This document shows, one piece after another, positions 25,746 through 35,201 of a stretch of DNA of 64,000 nt (position 1 is the stretch's first letter; every line of letters starts with the position of its first letter). The DNA lies in contig NZ_JOAI01000025.1 of NCBI RefSeq assembly GCF_000717715.1, positions 47,694-111,693 of the forward strand, read 5' to 3'. Source of the DNA: Streptomyces sp. NRRL B-24484. GTDB taxonomy: Bacteria > Actinomycetota > Actinomycetes > Streptomycetales > Streptomycetaceae. A program made the translations under genes and the position numbers. Below the pieces are notes generated by a model. The model saw nothing but the letters and a program-made list of their open reading frames with translations. It was not told the DNA's origin and searched no databases.

Positions 25746-27218
25746 GTGAGCAAGGGGCCGAACGCCAGACTCGCCGACCTGTTCGCCCTGACCGGATGGT
25801 CCAAGGGCGAGCTCGCCAGGCTGGTCAACCGGCGCGGTGCGGCGATGGGTCAGCAGCAGCTGTCCACCGACACCTCGCGGGTGCGGCGCTGGATCGAGCA
25901 GGGGGAGATCCCCCGCGATCCGGTGCCGCGGGTGCTCGCCGCCGTGTTCACGGAGCGGCTCGGCCGTGTCGTCACCACAGAGGACCTCGGTCTGGAGCGA
26001 CACCGGCCCACCAGGGCGGGCACCCCCACGGAGACGGCGGCGGTCGTGCCCTGGCAGCCGGATCGGACAGCGGCGGTCCTCACCGAGTTCACGGGAATGG
26101 ACCTCATGCTGAACCGACGCGGTCTGGTCGGCGCGGGCGCGGCGCTCGCCGCCGGCACCGTCATCGCCGACAACCTGCACGACTGGCTCACCGGCGACGG
26201 CGTCGCCCACGCGGCCGAACGGCCCGGCCCGCGCCACGTGCTGACCCAGGGCGGCCCGCAACCCGTCGTGGACGTGTACGACGCCGGCCCGGTCGGCAAC
26301 GACGAAGTCACCGCCCTGGAACGGTCCGTGGAGGTCTTCCGGGCCTGGGACGCCTCCCGCGGCGGCGGCCTCCAGCGCAAGGCCGTGGTCGGCCAGCTCA
26401 ACGAGGTCGGCGGCATCCTGACGCACCGCCACACCCCGGCCGTGGAGCGCCGGTTGTGGACGGTCGCGGCCAACCTGGCCGTCCTGGCCGGGTGGATGTC
26501 CCACGACGTCGGCCTGGAGCCCACCGCGCAGAAGTACTTCGTGATCGCCGCGCAGGCCGCCAAGGAGGCCGACGACCGGCCCCGGGCCGGCGAGGCGATC
26601 TCCCGCGCCGCCCGCCAGATGCTCCACCTCGGCCGCGCCGACGACGCCCTGGAGCTCATGCAGCTCGCCCAGGCCAGCGCCGGCGACCGCGCCCAGCCGC
26701 GGACGCGCGCCATGCTGCACACCGTCGAGGCCTGGGCGCAGGCCTCGCTCGGCCGCTCCGAGGCGACCAGGCGGGTGCTGGGCGAGGCCGAGGACCTCTT
26801 CGTGCAGGACACCGACGAGGCGCCGCCGAGCTGGATGCAGCTCTTCAACGAGGCCGAGCTGCACGGCATGCAGGCGCTGGTCTACCGCACCCTGGCCGAG
26901 CACGACCCCGGCGCGGTGCGGCTCGCCGAGCAGCACGCCCGCCGCGCGATCGACCTGCGGCCGGCCGGCCGGGAGCGCTCGGCGCTGCTCGACCAGATCA
27001 CGCTGGCCTCGGTCTACTGGATCTCCGGCGAGCCGGACGAGGCCTGCCTGCAGGCCAAGCTGGCGATGAACGCGATCAACCAGACGTCCTCGCTGCGGAC
27101 CTGGGACCGGCTGCGCGAGATGTACCGGCTGGCGGGCCGCTACCAAGGCGTACCGGAGGTCGCGGAGCTGCGCGAGGAGATCGACGCGGTGATGCCGCAG
27201 CGCCGCCGGCAGGTCTAG
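25746..27218 (+). CDS. NsdA-like differentiation regulator (HTH plus TPR-like helices)
   Basis: 490-aa protein. The N-terminus ([20 protein letters not shown], then [20 protein letters not shown]) closely follows the conserved N-terminal DNA-binding-like region of Streptomyces NsdA. NsdA is a negative regulator of antibiotic production and sporulation. Residues about 120-155 include a hydrophobic segment ([18 protein letters not shown]). The rest is a helical TPR-like array ([35 protein letters not shown]). The GTG at 25746 follows CTGGGGGCTTCAC. I infer a developmental or secondary-metabolism role. Orthology to NsdA itself versus a paralogue is not settled by sequence reading. Confidence 0.8.
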   Translation: MSKGPNARLADLFALTGWSKGELARLVNRRGAAMGQQQLSTDTSRVRRWIEQGEIPRDPVPRVLAAVFTERLGRVVTTEDLGLERHRPTRAGTPTETAAVVPWQPDRTAAVLTEFTGMDLMLNRRGLVGAGAALAAGTVIADNLHDWLTGDGVAHAAERPGPRHVLTQGGPQPVVDVYDAGPVGNDEVTALERSVEVFRAWDASRGGGLQRKAVVGQLNEVGGILTHRHTPAVERRLWTVAANLAVLAGWMSHDVGLEPTAQKYFVIAAQAAKEADDRPRAGEAISRAARQMLHLGRADDALELMQLAQASAGDRAQPRTRAMLHTVEAWAQASLGRSEATRRVLGEAEDLFVQDTDEAPPSWMQLFNEAELHGMQALVYRTLAEHDPGAVRLAEQHARRAIDLRPAGRERSALLDQITLASVYWISGEPDEACLQAKLAMNAINQTSSLRTWDRLREMYRLAGRYQGVPEVAELREEIDAVMPQRRRQV

Positions 27219-27291
27219 CCGCCGGCAGGTCCAGGAGTCGTGTTCGGCGGCCCGCGGTGGTCGCGCCCCCTGGACCGGTCTCCCGGGTGCC

Positions 27292-27333
27292 CTGACAACG
27301 GCGCTCTGACAACGGCCCCCTGACAACGGTGCC
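27292..27333. repeat. three tandem 14-bp units (CTGACAACGG core)
   Basis: CTGACAACGG occurs at 27292-27301, 27306-27315 and 27320-27329. Each copy is followed by four variable bases, giving an exact 14-bp period. It lies between the convergent NsdA-like and PAS genes, close to the PAS stop codon at 27349. Confidence 0.85.
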
Positions 27334-27348
27334 GTGCCCTCCGGGGAG

Positions 27349-27714
27349 TCAGGTGCGGACGGGGCGGATCAGCATGCGCAGCGCGGTGGCCCGGCCGTCC
27401 CGGCCGAGCAGGGGCGTGCCGCTGCAGCGCACCGTGGTGGTGCGGCCGTCGGGGCGGCGTATTCGGACGGTCGCCGCCCCGGTCTGCCCGTGCACCAGGA
27501 TCCGGGTGACCAGGCGGCAGAGCTGCGGCCGGTCCTCGGCGTGCAGGAGGGCGGGGAGCGCGTCCAGGGTGAGCGGGCCCAGCCCGCGGTCGCGGCCGAG
27601 CAGGCGGTAGGCGCCGTCCGACCAGTGCACGTCGTCGGTGAGCAGGTCCCACTCGGCGGCGGCGACGTCTCCCGGACGGCTCACGGCTGGTGCGTGGCCG
27701 GCGGTCAGGCTCAT
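27349..27714 (-). CDS. single PAS-domain protein
   Basis: 121-aa PAS_3-fold protein. [20 protein letters not shown] and [15 protein letters not shown], followed by [16 protein letters not shown], match the core PAS strands and the HPDD-like loop (here HAEDR). It has no output domain such as ANTAR, GAF, kinase or PP2C, so it may be a small sensor acting in trans. The ATG at 27714 lacks a strong RBS. It is divergent from the HEAT-repeat gene across a 320-bp region. Confidence 0.75.
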   Translation of the reverse strand: MSLTAGHAPAVSRPGDVAAAEWDLLTDDVHWSDGAYRLLGRDRGLGPLTLDALPALLHAEDRPQLCRLVTRILVHGQTGAATVRIRRPDGRTTTVRCSGTPLLGRDGRATALRMLIRPVRT

Positions 27715-28034
27715 CGGGGCTCGCTGCGTGTTCGGAGGAGGGTGAGGGTGCGGCCCGCGCGGGGCCGTTCCCCGAGCCTGCCACAGCGTTCCGTCCGATG
27801 TGGGGGATTTGCGGACATCGTCCGTGGACTTTCCGGAGGCATATGCCGGAGCGGCTGCGGGGCAGGGCGGGCAGGGGCGGCTTTCCGCCGCCGATCCGTT
27901 GCCCTGTGTGCAGATAACGGCCCCAAGCGGTAGCCTTCGGTGATTCCGGCGCCCGGGCGCCTGTCCAGGACCGATCCACCCCCGGCGACGGAAAAGCCGT
28001 TGCCTCGACGACCGCCGCAACGGATGCTGACCTC
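27715..28034. other. divergent promoter region between PAS and HEAT-repeat genes
   Basis: This 320-bp gap must hold promoters for both divergent genes. No recognisable gene or strong hairpin is seen. Short AT-richer segments near 27800-27830 and 27905-27945 could hold -10 elements, but I find no clear -35/-10 pair. Confidence 0.35.
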
Positions 28035-29486
28035 ATGTTCGAGCCAGTGATAGCGCCCAGTGCCAGTCTCGTCGGCCTCCTGCAGAGGGGCCGCGGCGAC
28101 GGACAACTGCATGCCCTGGCCGCCGACCGCACCGAGGCGATCGCCGCCCTCGAGTCCTGCGTCACCCACGACCCCCGTGCCGACTGGCAGGTCGAGAACC
28201 GCTCGCTCTACTACGCACGCCTCTACATGGAGCTGGAGGCGCCGCTCGCCGGCATCGAGGCCCACCTGCGCTCCCCCGAGGACGTCCTCGACCAGGACGA
28301 GGCCCGTACCGGTCTCGCCCTGTCCGTGCTCGGCCACCTCGCCGCCTACGGCCGCCGCGACGCCCTCGACCTGCTGCGCGGTTACACCGCCACCGGCTGG
28401 AACTGGGCCTGGGCGCTCGACGAACTCGCGCTGCGCGACGACGACCGCTCCCTGCTCTCGCTCGCCCCCGCCGTCCTCGGCCGCTTCCCCGCCGGCCCGG
28501 AGGGCGACGCGGAGCTGCGCGCCGCCGTCCGCGGCGCGTACGAGCCGCGGCCCTGGCGGCTGTGGGCCGCGCACCACCCGCGGATCGCCGCGGCGAGCGA
28601 GCAGTCCCCCTTCGACCTGTGGCAGCGCCAGATGAACCGCGGCGGCGTCACCCCGGGCTGGAGCACCGCCGACGTGCTCGCCTGGGCCGACCAGCAGGAG
28701 CCGGCCGACCCCGCCGGACCGGGCCGGGACCCTGTCGCCGCCGCCCGCCGCGCCGCCGCGGCCGCCCGCTGCCTCGCCGCCGTCGTCCGCCCCGAGGACC
28801 GTCCGGCCGTGCTGGACGCCGCCCGGAACGGCGCGCCCGGCGCACGCGGCGCCGCCCTGCGCCACCTCGTCGACCGGAACGATCCGGCCGCGGCCGGCCT
28901 GATCGAGGCCGCCGCCGCCGACGTCGACGAGCGGATCGTCACCGCCGCCCTGGAGGTGCTCGGCCGGATGCGCGGACCGGAGGCACTGGCGCACGCCCGG
29001 CGCTGGGCCGACCCGGCGACCGGCGGCGCCGACAGCGCGCTCGGCGAGGCCGCCGTGCAGCTCCTGGCCGACGCCGGCGAGCCCGCCGACGGTCCGCTCG
29101 TGGTGGACGCGCTGCGCCGCTGGATCTCCGTGCGCGGCACCGACGGCGCGGGTCTGGCGACCCTGGTCGACGGCGCGGGGCGGCTGGCCGCCGCCGCTGC
29201 CGTCCCCGCCCTGCGCCACGTGTACGGCGAGACGGTCTCCTCCGAGCTCCGCGGCCGGGCCGCCCGGGCGCTGGCCGCGACCGACCCGCACTTCGCCGAG
29301 GGCCCCGCGGTCGAATGCCTCTGGGACTGCGAGGAGTCGACCCGTGAACTCGCCGCCCGCCACGTCACCACAACGGGTGATGTGCGGGTGCTGGAGCGGC
29401 TGCGCCGGCTCGCCGCCGACCCGGCGGAAGAGGCCGAGGTGCACGCCGCCGTGAGGGTACGGCTCACTTCGCGCGAGCGCCACTAG
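28035..29486 (+). CDS. HEAT-repeat-like protein of unknown function
   Basis: 483-aa helical-repeat protein. Alternating amphipathic helices occur throughout (LVDRNDPAAAGLIEAAAADV, ERIVTAALEVLGRMRGPEAL, ARALAATDPHFAEGPAVECL), consistent with HEAT/ARM repeats. The first 200 residues contain Trp-rich segments (GYTATGWNWAWALDELALRD). No enzyme motif, signal peptide or membrane segment is visible. HEAT proteins serve as scaffolds for protein partners. The ATG at 28035 has only a weak RBS. No partner can be deduced from the neighbours. Confidence 0.8.
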   Translation: MFEPVIAPSASLVGLLQRGRGDGQLHALAADRTEAIAALESCVTHDPRADWQVENRSLYYARLYMELEAPLAGIEAHLRSPEDVLDQDEARTGLALSVLGHLAAYGRRDALDLLRGYTATGWNWAWALDELALRDDDRSLLSLAPAVLGRFPAGPEGDAELRAAVRGAYEPRPWRLWAAHHPRIAAASEQSPFDLWQRQMNRGGVTPGWSTADVLAWADQQEPADPAGPGRDPVAAARRAAAAARCLAAVVRPEDRPAVLDAARNGAPGARGAALRHLVDRNDPAAAGLIEAAAADVDERIVTAALEVLGRMRGPEALAHARRWADPATGGADSALGEAAVQLLADAGEPADGPLVVDALRRWISVRGTDGAGLATLVDGAGRLAAAAAVPALRHVYGETVSSELRGRAARALAATDPHFAEGPAVECLWDCEESTRELAARHVTTTGDVRVLERLRRLAADPAEEAEVHAAVRVRLTSRERH

Positions 29487-29595
29487 ATCATCGGAATCGG
29501 CGATCGGGAACGGGAGGCCCGTCCCGTTGCGGCATCATGGGCAGGACGCCGAGCCGGCCGCAGGCCGGCCGTCCACCCCGGGGAGCACCGCCGCG

Positions 29596-30324
29596 ATGAA
29601 CCGATCCCGCCTCCTTGCCCGCGCCGCCGTTCCGCTGGCCGCCGCAGCAGGTGTGCTCGCCCTGGCGGCGCCTGCCCTCGCCCACGTCGAGGTCGAGTCC
29701 GCGACGGCGCAGGCGCTGGCGACCGACGCGGTGGTCGCCTTCGACGCCGAGGGCGAGTCGTCGAGCGCGGGCATCAAGCAGGTCAAGGTGGTGCTGCCGG
29801 CCGGGATCGCGCCGTCCGACGTCGCACTGGTCGAGGCGCCCAAGGGCTGGACCTTCACCCCGTCCGAGGACGGCTACCAGGTGGCCGGCGCCGCGCTCGC
29901 CCCCGGCAAGAACGCCGCGTACACGATCAAGGTGCGCCAGCTGCCGAACGAGAAGTCGGTCGCCTTCAAGACCCTGGTCACCTACTCCGACGGCCACGTC
30001 GACCGCTGGATCGAGCTGCCGCAGGGCGGCGCCGAGCCCGCGAAGCCCGCACCCGTCCTGAAGCTCGCCGCCGCCTCGCCCGGGGCCAAGCCGCTGCCCG
30101 CCTCGCCGTCCGCGACCCCTTCGGCCGCGCCGACCACCGCGTCCGCCGCCCCCTCGGACACGCCCAGTGCCGCACCCTCCTCGGCGAGCCCCGAGGCCAC
30201 CGCCCCGGCCGCCTCCGACAAGGGCTCCGGCAGCGGCACGGCCACCGTGGTCGTCGTCGCCCTGCTGGCCGCGGCCATCATCGGTGTCGTGGTGTGGCGC
30301 CGCCGGGCCGCCCCGCGCGACTGA
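29596..30324 (+). CDS. ycnI: YcnI-family (DUF1775) secreted copper-related protein
   Basis: 242-aa exported, membrane-anchored protein. The signal peptide ends ALA just before His30 (AHVEVESATA), so His becomes the mature N-terminus. That is the copper ligand position known in YcnI proteins. IKQVKVVLPAGIAPSDVALV and EAPKGWTFTP, with the conserved Trp, match the cupredoxin-like DUF1775 domain. A Pro/Ala/Ser-rich linker (about 150-210) leads to a C-terminal membrane helix and RRRAAPRD. The usual copC/copD-type neighbour is missing. The ATG at 29596 follows GGGGAGCACC. Confidence 0.88.
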   Translation: MNRSRLLARAAVPLAAAAGVLALAAPALAHVEVESATAQALATDAVVAFDAEGESSSAGIKQVKVVLPAGIAPSDVALVEAPKGWTFTPSEDGYQVAGAALAPGKNAAYTIKVRQLPNEKSVAFKTLVTYSDGHVDRWIELPQGGAEPAKPAPVLKLAAASPGAKPLPASPSATPSAAPTTASAAPSDTPSAAPSSASPEATAPAASDKGSGSGTATVVVVALLAAAIIGVVVWRRRAAPRD

Positions 30325-30365
30325 CCGCGCAGGTCCCGCGGACGACCCGTACGACCCGCGCACGA

Positions 30366-30402
30366 CACGGGGCCCGGTCCGGCGAGCGGACCGGGCCCCG
30401 TG
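30366..30402. terminator. 16-bp perfect bidirectional hairpin
   Basis: Arms 30366-30381 and 30387-30402 are perfect reverse complements (core GGGGCCCGGTCCG) with a 5-base GCGAG loop. The hairpin lies between the convergent ycnI (stop 30324) and uppP (stop 30419) genes and can serve both. Confidence 0.85.
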
Positions 30403-30418
30403 CGTCTGCCGGGCGGGG

Positions 30419-31264
30419 CTACCCGCCGGTGCCGGCGTCCGGGGCCAGCACCCCCGTGGTGACCAGTCCGATGATCACCACGCCGAGTGCCACCCGGTAC
30501 ACCACGAACGGCATGAAGCTGTTGTGCGAGATGTACCTCAGGAACCAGGCGATGGCGGCGTAGCCGACCGCGAAGGCGATCGCGGTGGCCAGCAGGGTCG
30601 GCCCCCAGGCCGGCGCCGGGCCCTCGCCGATCTTGAACAGCTCCAGCGTGCCGGAGGCCAGCACGGCCGGGATCGCCAGCAGGAACGAGTAGCGGGCCGC
30701 CGCCTCCCGGCTGTACCCCATCAGCAGGCCCGCGCTGATCGTGCCGCCCGAGCGGGACACCCCCGGGATCAGGGCCAGCGACTGCGCCAGGCCGTACGCC
30801 ACCGCGTGGGGGAGCGTCAGATCGCTGATCGGGCGGGCGTTGCGGACCGCCCGCGAGCGGTCCGCGACCGCCAGGATCAGGCCGAACACGATCAGTGTGG
30901 TGCCGATGACCCGCAGGTCGCGCAGCGAGGTCTCGATGGTGTCCTGGAAGGCCGCGCCGAAGACGCCGATCGGCAGCGTGCCGACGATGACGAACCAGCC
31001 CAGCCGGGCGTTCGGGTCGCTGCGCCGCGCGGGGCTGAACAGCGAGGCCGCCCAGGCGCCGACGATCGCGGCGATGTCCCGGCGGAAGTAGATCAGCACG
31101 GCCGACTCGGTGCCCAGCTGGGTCACCGCCGTGAACGCCGCCCCCGGGTCGTCCCAGCCCGCCAGCGCCGAGAACACGCGCAGGTGCGCGCTGGAGGAGA
31201 CGGGCAGGAACTCGGTGAGCCCCTGGACGAGGCCGAGCACGGCCGCGTGGAACCAGTCGATCAC
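30419..31264 (-). CDS. uppP: undecaprenyl-diphosphatase UppP (BacA)
   Basis: 281-aa polytopic membrane enzyme that dephosphorylates undecaprenyl diphosphate to recycle the carrier lipid for cell-wall and polysaccharide synthesis. Both catalytic signatures are present: [14 protein letters not shown] near residue 17 and [20 protein letters not shown] near residue 170. About eight hydrophobic segments are visible. The GTG at 31264 gives [15 protein letters not shown], and its context is GTGA, where the TGA closes a short upstream reading frame. The product is functionally linked to the polysaccharide genes at 1-20 kb. Confidence 0.93.
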   Translation of the reverse strand: MIDWFHAAVLGLVQGLTEFLPVSSSAHLRVFSALAGWDDPGAAFTAVTQLGTESAVLIYFRRDIAAIVGAWAASLFSPARRSDPNARLGWFVIVGTLPIGVFGAAFQDTIETSLRDLRVIGTTLIVFGLILAVADRSRAVRNARPISDLTLPHAVAYGLAQSLALIPGVSRSGGTISAGLLMGYSREAAARYSFLLAIPAVLASGTLELFKIGEGPAPAWGPTLLATAIAFAVGYAAIAWFLRYISHNSFMPFVVYRVALGVVIIGLVTTGVLAPDAGTGG

Positions 31265-31615
31265 CGGGCACCCGCCTGGGGCGTCCGTCGGTGGGTGTGC
31301 ATGGGGGCTGTCCTGTTCGTTCGTGGTGTGCGCGGTCCGCCGATGGCGCGACGCGGTCGGGTGCGGCTGCCGGGTCCTGCCGTTCCGCGGCGCCGCCTGC
31401 TGCGGCGCCCGGCCCCCTCCGGCGCAGCTGGAGAATAGGCATTCAAGATGACCGGCAGCTTTCCGCAGGGTCAAGATCCGGTGCCGCCCCGCAACCCCGC
31501 CTGCGCCCGCCCGTCCGCCCGCCCGCCCACCGGCGTGACGGCATGTCAGACTCGGTGCGGCCGGCGGGCTGCGGCATGCTGGCCCCGGGTCACCACACGG
31601 ACGGGAGCGGACGGC
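31265..31615. other. divergent intergenic region between uppP and an SDR gene
   Basis: A 351-bp region. On the minus strand, a 13-codon frame ([13 protein letters not shown]) from ATG 31302 ends at the TGA that overlaps the uppP GTG start, so translational coupling is possible. A TATTCT hexamer on the minus strand at 31437-31432 may be a -10 for uppP. On the plus strand a short purine-rich RBS precedes the SDR. No additional gene is supported. Confidence 0.35.
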
Positions 31616-32380
31616 ATGGGCGGACGGCTGGCTGGCAGGGCGGCGGTGGTCACGGGCGCGGCCCGCGGGATCGGACGCGCCACCGCGGAACTCTTCGCCG
31701 ACGAGGGCGCGCGGCTGGTACTGACCGACATCGACGGTCCCGCGGTCGAGGCGCTCTGCACCGAACTCTCCGCCGACGGCGCCGAAGCGGTGCCGGTGGC
31801 CGGCGACGTCTCGGTGCCGGCGGACGCCCGGGCGATGATCGAGGCGGCGGTGAGCTCCTACGGCCGGATCGACGTGCTCGTCGCCAACGCCGGGGTGATC
31901 CCGCTGCACACCGTCGCCGAGGCCACGCCCGAGGACTGGGACGCCGTCATGGCCGTGGACGGCCGCGGCATGTTCCTCACCTGCAAGTACGCGATCGAGC
32001 GGATGGCCGCCGCGGGCGGCGGCTCGATCGTCTGCCTCTCCTCGATCTCCGGCCTCGCCGGCCAGGCCGGCCAGGCCGTGTACGGCCCGGCGAAGTTCGT
32101 CGCCACCGGGCTGACCAAGCACCTCGCCGTGGAGTGCGCCCCGCAGGGCGTCCGGGTCAACGCGGTGGCCCCGGGCACCATCCGCACCGACCGGGTCCGG
32201 CAGCTCCCGGACGAGCCCGGCGGGCCGGAGTACCTGGAGGCGATCGTCCAGCAGCACCCGATGGGCCGCCTCGGCGAGCCCGAGGAGGTCGCCCGGGCGA
32301 TCCTCTTCCTCGCCTCCGACGAGGCCTCCTTCGTCACCGGCGCGGTGCTGCCGGTGGACGGCGGCTACCTCGCCCGGTGA
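31616..32380 (+). CDS. short-chain dehydrogenase/reductase (SDR)
   Basis: 254-aa classical [23 protein letters not shown] holds the TGxxxGxG cofactor motif, and VLVANAGV is the NAG motif. [20 protein letters not shown] and GPAKFVA hold the catalytic Ser-Tyr-Lys set, with YxxxK as Y-G-P-A-K. LTDID after the second strand has Asp, which favours NAD over NADP. The C-terminal [16 protein letters not shown] is typical. The substrate is unknown. The ATG at 31616 follows CGGGAGCGG. It is convergent with pxpC. Confidence 0.9.
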   Translation: MGGRLAGRAAVVTGAARGIGRATAELFADEGARLVLTDIDGPAVEALCTELSADGAEAVPVAGDVSVPADARAMIEAAVSSYGRIDVLVANAGVIPLHTVAEATPEDWDAVMAVDGRGMFLTCKYAIERMAAAGGGSIVCLSSISGLAGQAGQAVYGPAKFVATGLTKHLAVECAPQGVRVNAVAPGTIRTDRVRQLPDEPGGPEYLEAIVQQHPMGRLGEPEEVARAILFLASDEASFVTGAVLPVDGGYLAR

Positions 32381-32401
32381 CCCTCCCGCCGTCCGCGCGG
32401 A

Positions 32402-33247
32402 TCAGCCGCGGCGGGGCGCGAAGCGCACCGGCGTACCCGGCCGGGCCTGCGCCGCCGCGGCCAGGTCGGCCCGCGGCACGACACCGATCACGGGGTACCC
32501 GCCGGTGGTGGGGTGGTCCGCGAGGAAGACCACCGGGAGACCGTCCGGCGGCACCTGCACCGCGCCCAGCAGCATGCCCTCGCTGGGGAGTTCGCCGCCG
32601 CGCAGACGGGCCACCGGCGGCCCCTCGGTGCGCAGCGCGATGCGGTTGGAGGCCCCCGCCACCCGGTACCCGGCGCCCGGCGGCGGTCCGGCGAACCAGT
32701 CGGCGTGCGGCCCCGGCAGCAGGCCCAGCACCAGTTCCCGCGGCGGGCCGGGCAGCGGCACCAGCTCTGCGGCCGGCCCCGGGTGGAACGCCCCCACCGG
32801 CAGCCGGTCGCCCTCGGCCAGCGGCGCCGGGCCGAGCCCCGAGAGCAGGTCGGCCGACCGGCTGCCCAGCACCGGCGGCACCGCGATGCCGCCGGCCACC
32901 GCCAGGTAGCTGCGTACCCCCGCGGTCGCCGCGCCCACCTCCAGCAGCGCGCCGGCGGGCACCCTGACCGCCGCACCCCAGGCGGCCGGCCGCCCGTCCA
33001 CCCGGACGGGCGCGGGCGCGCCGGTCACCGCCACCAGCACCGGCTCCGACGGCCGCAGGGCCGTCCCGCCGAGGGTGGTCTCCAGCCCGGCCGCGTCCAC
33101 CGGATTGCCCAGCAGCCGGTTCGCGGCCCGCAGCGCCGGCTCGTCCAGGGCGCCCGCCCGGGGCACGCCGAGGTGGGCGACGCCCCGCCGCCCGAGGTCC
33201 TGCACGGTCGTCAGCGGGCCCGGCCGCACCACCAGCAGCTCAGCCAC
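32402..33247 (-). CDS. pxpC: 5-oxoprolinase subunit C (PxpC / KipA-like)
   Basis: 281-aa biotin-dependent-carboxyltransferase-fold subunit. LVVRPGPLTTVQDLGRRGVA is the diagnostic N-terminal motif of PxpC/KipA. GRPAAWGAAVRVPAGALLEV and RSYLAVAGGIAVPPVLGSRS follow. With PxpA and PxpB it forms the ATP-dependent enzyme that opens 5-oxoproline to glutamate. The GTG start at 33247 overlaps the end of pxpB by 8 bases. The length is slightly short of some homologues, but the motifs are complete. Confidence 0.92.
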   Translation of the reverse strand: MAELLVVRPGPLTTVQDLGRRGVAHLGVPRAGALDEPALRAANRLLGNPVDAAGLETTLGGTALRPSEPVLVAVTGAPAPVRVDGRPAAWGAAVRVPAGALLEVGAATAGVRSYLAVAGGIAVPPVLGSRSADLLSGLGPAPLAEGDRLPVGAFHPGPAAELVPLPGPPRELVLGLLPGPHADWFAGPPPGAGYRVAGASNRIALRTEGPPVARLRGGELPSEGMLLGAVQVPPDGLPVVFLADHPTTGGYPVIGVVPRADLAAAAQARPGTPVRFAPRRG

Positions 33248-33896
33248 CGGCCACCGCCTCGAAGCGGACCCGGGTCCCCGGTGCCAGCAGCGCGGCCGGC
33301 TCGCGCGCGGTGTCCCACAGCCGCAGCGCGGTGCGCCCGATCAGCTGCCAGCCGCCGGGGGAGGACCGCGGGTAGACGCCGGTGTACGGGCCGGCGAGGG
33401 CCACCGACCCGGCCGGGACGGCGCTGCGCGGGGTCGCCCGGCGCGGCACGCGGTACCGCTCGGACAGCCCGGTGAGGTAGCCGAAGCCGGGGGCGAAGCC
33501 GCAGAACGCCACCCGGTACTCGGCGCCGGTGTGGATCCGCACCGCGGCCTCCGGGGAGACGTCCCAGAGGGCGGCGACCTCGGCCAGGTCCGCGCCGTCG
33601 TACACCGTCGGCACGGTCACCGACGGCCCGTCGGCGGGCGGCCGGTCGGGCAGTTCCCAGCCGGCCAGTGTCCGGGCGAGCGCGGCGCGGTCGGCGACCC
33701 CGTCCAGCAGCACGGTGCGGGCGGCCGGCACGATCTCGGCGATGTCGGGCAACTCCTCGCGACGGGCCAGCAGTTCGGCGTACAGGGCGGCGACCTGTGC
33801 GGCGCCGCCCGCGGTGACCAGCAGGGCGTCCTCGCCGACCGGGCGCACCACCGGCCGGGCCGGTGGTGCGTGCTCCTCGGATCGCTGACCGGCCAT
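33240..33896 (-). CDS. pxpB: 5-oxoprolinase subunit B (PxpB / KipI-like)
   Basis: 218-aa cyclophilin-like-fold subunit. VRPVGEDALLVTAGGAAQVA opens the domain. EYRVAFCGFAPGFGYLTGLS is the conserved GFxPGFxYL motif, and VPAGSVALAGPYTGVYPRSS with GGWQLIG completes the KipI signature. The ATG at 33896 overlaps the TGA of pxpA by one base (TGATG), so translation is coupled. In Bacillus the homologues were first studied as KipI/KipA regulators, but adjacency to pxpA argues for 5-oxoprolinase here. Confidence 0.92.
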   Translation of the reverse strand: MAGQRSEEHAPPARPVVRPVGEDALLVTAGGAAQVAALYAELLARREELPDIAEIVPAARTVLLDGVADRAALARTLAGWELPDRPPADGPSVTVPTVYDGADLAEVAALWDVSPEAAVRIHTGAEYRVAFCGFAPGFGYLTGLSERYRVPRRATPRSAVPAGSVALAGPYTGVYPRSSPGGWQLIGRTALRLWDTAREPAALLAPGTRVRFEAVAGG

Positions 33897-34672
33897 CAGG
33901 TGAACGCCTCCACCCGCACCCCGGCCGAGGCGAGCGCCCCGCGCACCCGCCAGGCCAGCTGCGCGGCGCCCGGGGTGTCCCCGTGGACGCAGAGCGAACG
34001 GGCGCTGACGGACACCGTCCCGCCGTCGGCGGCCACCACCGAGCCGTCCCGGGCCAGCCCCACGGCGCGGGTGATCACCGCCTCCGGGTCGTGCACCACG
34101 GCGCCCGCCTCCCGCCGGGGCACCAGCGTCCCCGCCGTCGTGTAGGCCCGGTCGGCGAAGGCCTCGGCGACCACCGGCAGGCCCACCCCCTCGGCCACGG
34201 CCAGCAGTTTGGAGCCCGGCAGGCCCAGCACCGGCAGAGGGCCGTCACAGACCGCACCCGCCCGCAGCACCCCGGACACCACCGCCTCGGCCTGCTCGTC
34301 GTCGGCCACCACCCGGTTGTACAGCGCCCCGTGCGGCTTCACGTACGACACCCGGGAGCCGGCCGCCCGCGCGAAGACCTGCAAGGCGCCGATCTGGTAG
34401 GCGATTTCGTCGGCGAGCTCGTCCGGCGGCACGTCCATCGCCCGCCGGCCGAAACCGGCGAGGTCCCGGTACGAGACCTGGGCGCCGATCCGGACGCCGC
34501 GCTCCGCGGCCAGCGCGCAGACCCGGCGCATCGTCGACGGGTCCCCGGCGTGGAAGCCGCACGCCACGTTGGCGCTCGTCACCACGGACAGCAGGGCCTC
34601 GTCGTCGGTCAGGGTCCAGCGCCCGAACCCCTCGCCGAGGTCCGCATTGAGATCGATCACCGCGTCCGCCAC
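33896..34672 (-). CDS. pxpA: 5-oxoprolinase subunit A (PxpA, LamB/YcsF family)
   Basis: 258-aa LamB/YcsF-family protein. IDLNADLGEGFGRWTLTDDE, VTSANVACGFHAGDPSTMRR, RIGAQVSYRDLAGFGRRAMD and YVKPHGALYN are the complete family signature. It is the first gene of the pxpABC operon. The GTG at 34672 starts close to the Asp/Asn motif, as in other members. The pathway recycles 5-oxoproline, a damage product of glutamine and glutamate. No transporter for 5-oxoproline is adjacent. Confidence 0.93.
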   Translation of the reverse strand: MADAVIDLNADLGEGFGRWTLTDDEALLSVVTSANVACGFHAGDPSTMRRVCALAAERGVRIGAQVSYRDLAGFGRRAMDVPPDELADEIAYQIGALQVFARAAGSRVSYVKPHGALYNRVVADDEQAEAVVSGVLRAGAVCDGPLPVLGLPGSKLLAVAEGVGLPVVAEAFADRAYTTAGTLVPRREAGAVVHDPEAVITRAVGLARDGSVVAADGGTVSVSARSLCVHGDTPGAAQLAWRVRGALASAGVRVEAFT

Positions 34673-34871
34673 GCGTCCGTCCGCCTTCCAGCAGCTCCTG
34701 GTGGTGATCGTAGGGCCTGATCGTTTGCCCCGGTGACGGGCCCGTCACCCGGGTGCAGGGATTTGCCGAACGGTCGTCACCCGTTCGCGTCCGGCGGTGC
34801 TCCACAGCGCCGGACGGGCCCGCGGCGCCGGGGAGTTGGGGCGCACGACGCCGGCCGCCGGCGCCGCGCGG

Positions 34872-35201
34872 TCACAGCAGGACGATCGCGAGGACGAACA
34901 GGGGCACGACGGCGACGACCCACGCCGCGGTGCCCGTGGCGCAGGCCCGCACGGTCCACAGCCCCACCCCGAGGGGGCCGAGCCCGCCGCCCTCGCGGAT
35001 CCACCGCCGGGACAGCACCGCGTTCGCCACGGGGCCGAGCCAGACCGACAGCCACCACATCAGGACACCGACCGGCGACTGCGCGAACGCTCCCACCCAG
35101 GGCACCGCCGACCAGGCGATGTACAGCGCGACCTGGACCGCCAGGCCGGCGGCCAGCACGCCGAGTGCCCGGGGCGGCGGACCGCCCGGCTGCACCGTCA
35201 C
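34872..35201 (-). CDS. small membrane protein of the ferritin-like operon
   Basis: 109-aa protein with three hydrophobic segments (LGVLAAGLAVQVALYIAW, VLMWWLSVWLGPVANAVL, AWVVAVVPLFVLAIVLL). RRWIREGGGLGPLGVGLW lies in a loop. The GTG at 35201 overlaps the TGA of the ferritin-like gene by four bases, so it is the last gene of a coupled three-gene operon. No family is recognised. Confidence 0.65.
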   Translation of the reverse strand: MTVQPGGPPPRALGVLAAGLAVQVALYIAWSAVPWVGAFAQSPVGVLMWWLSVWLGPVANAVLSRRWIREGGGLGPLGVGLWTVRACATGTAAWVVAVVPLFVLAIVLL

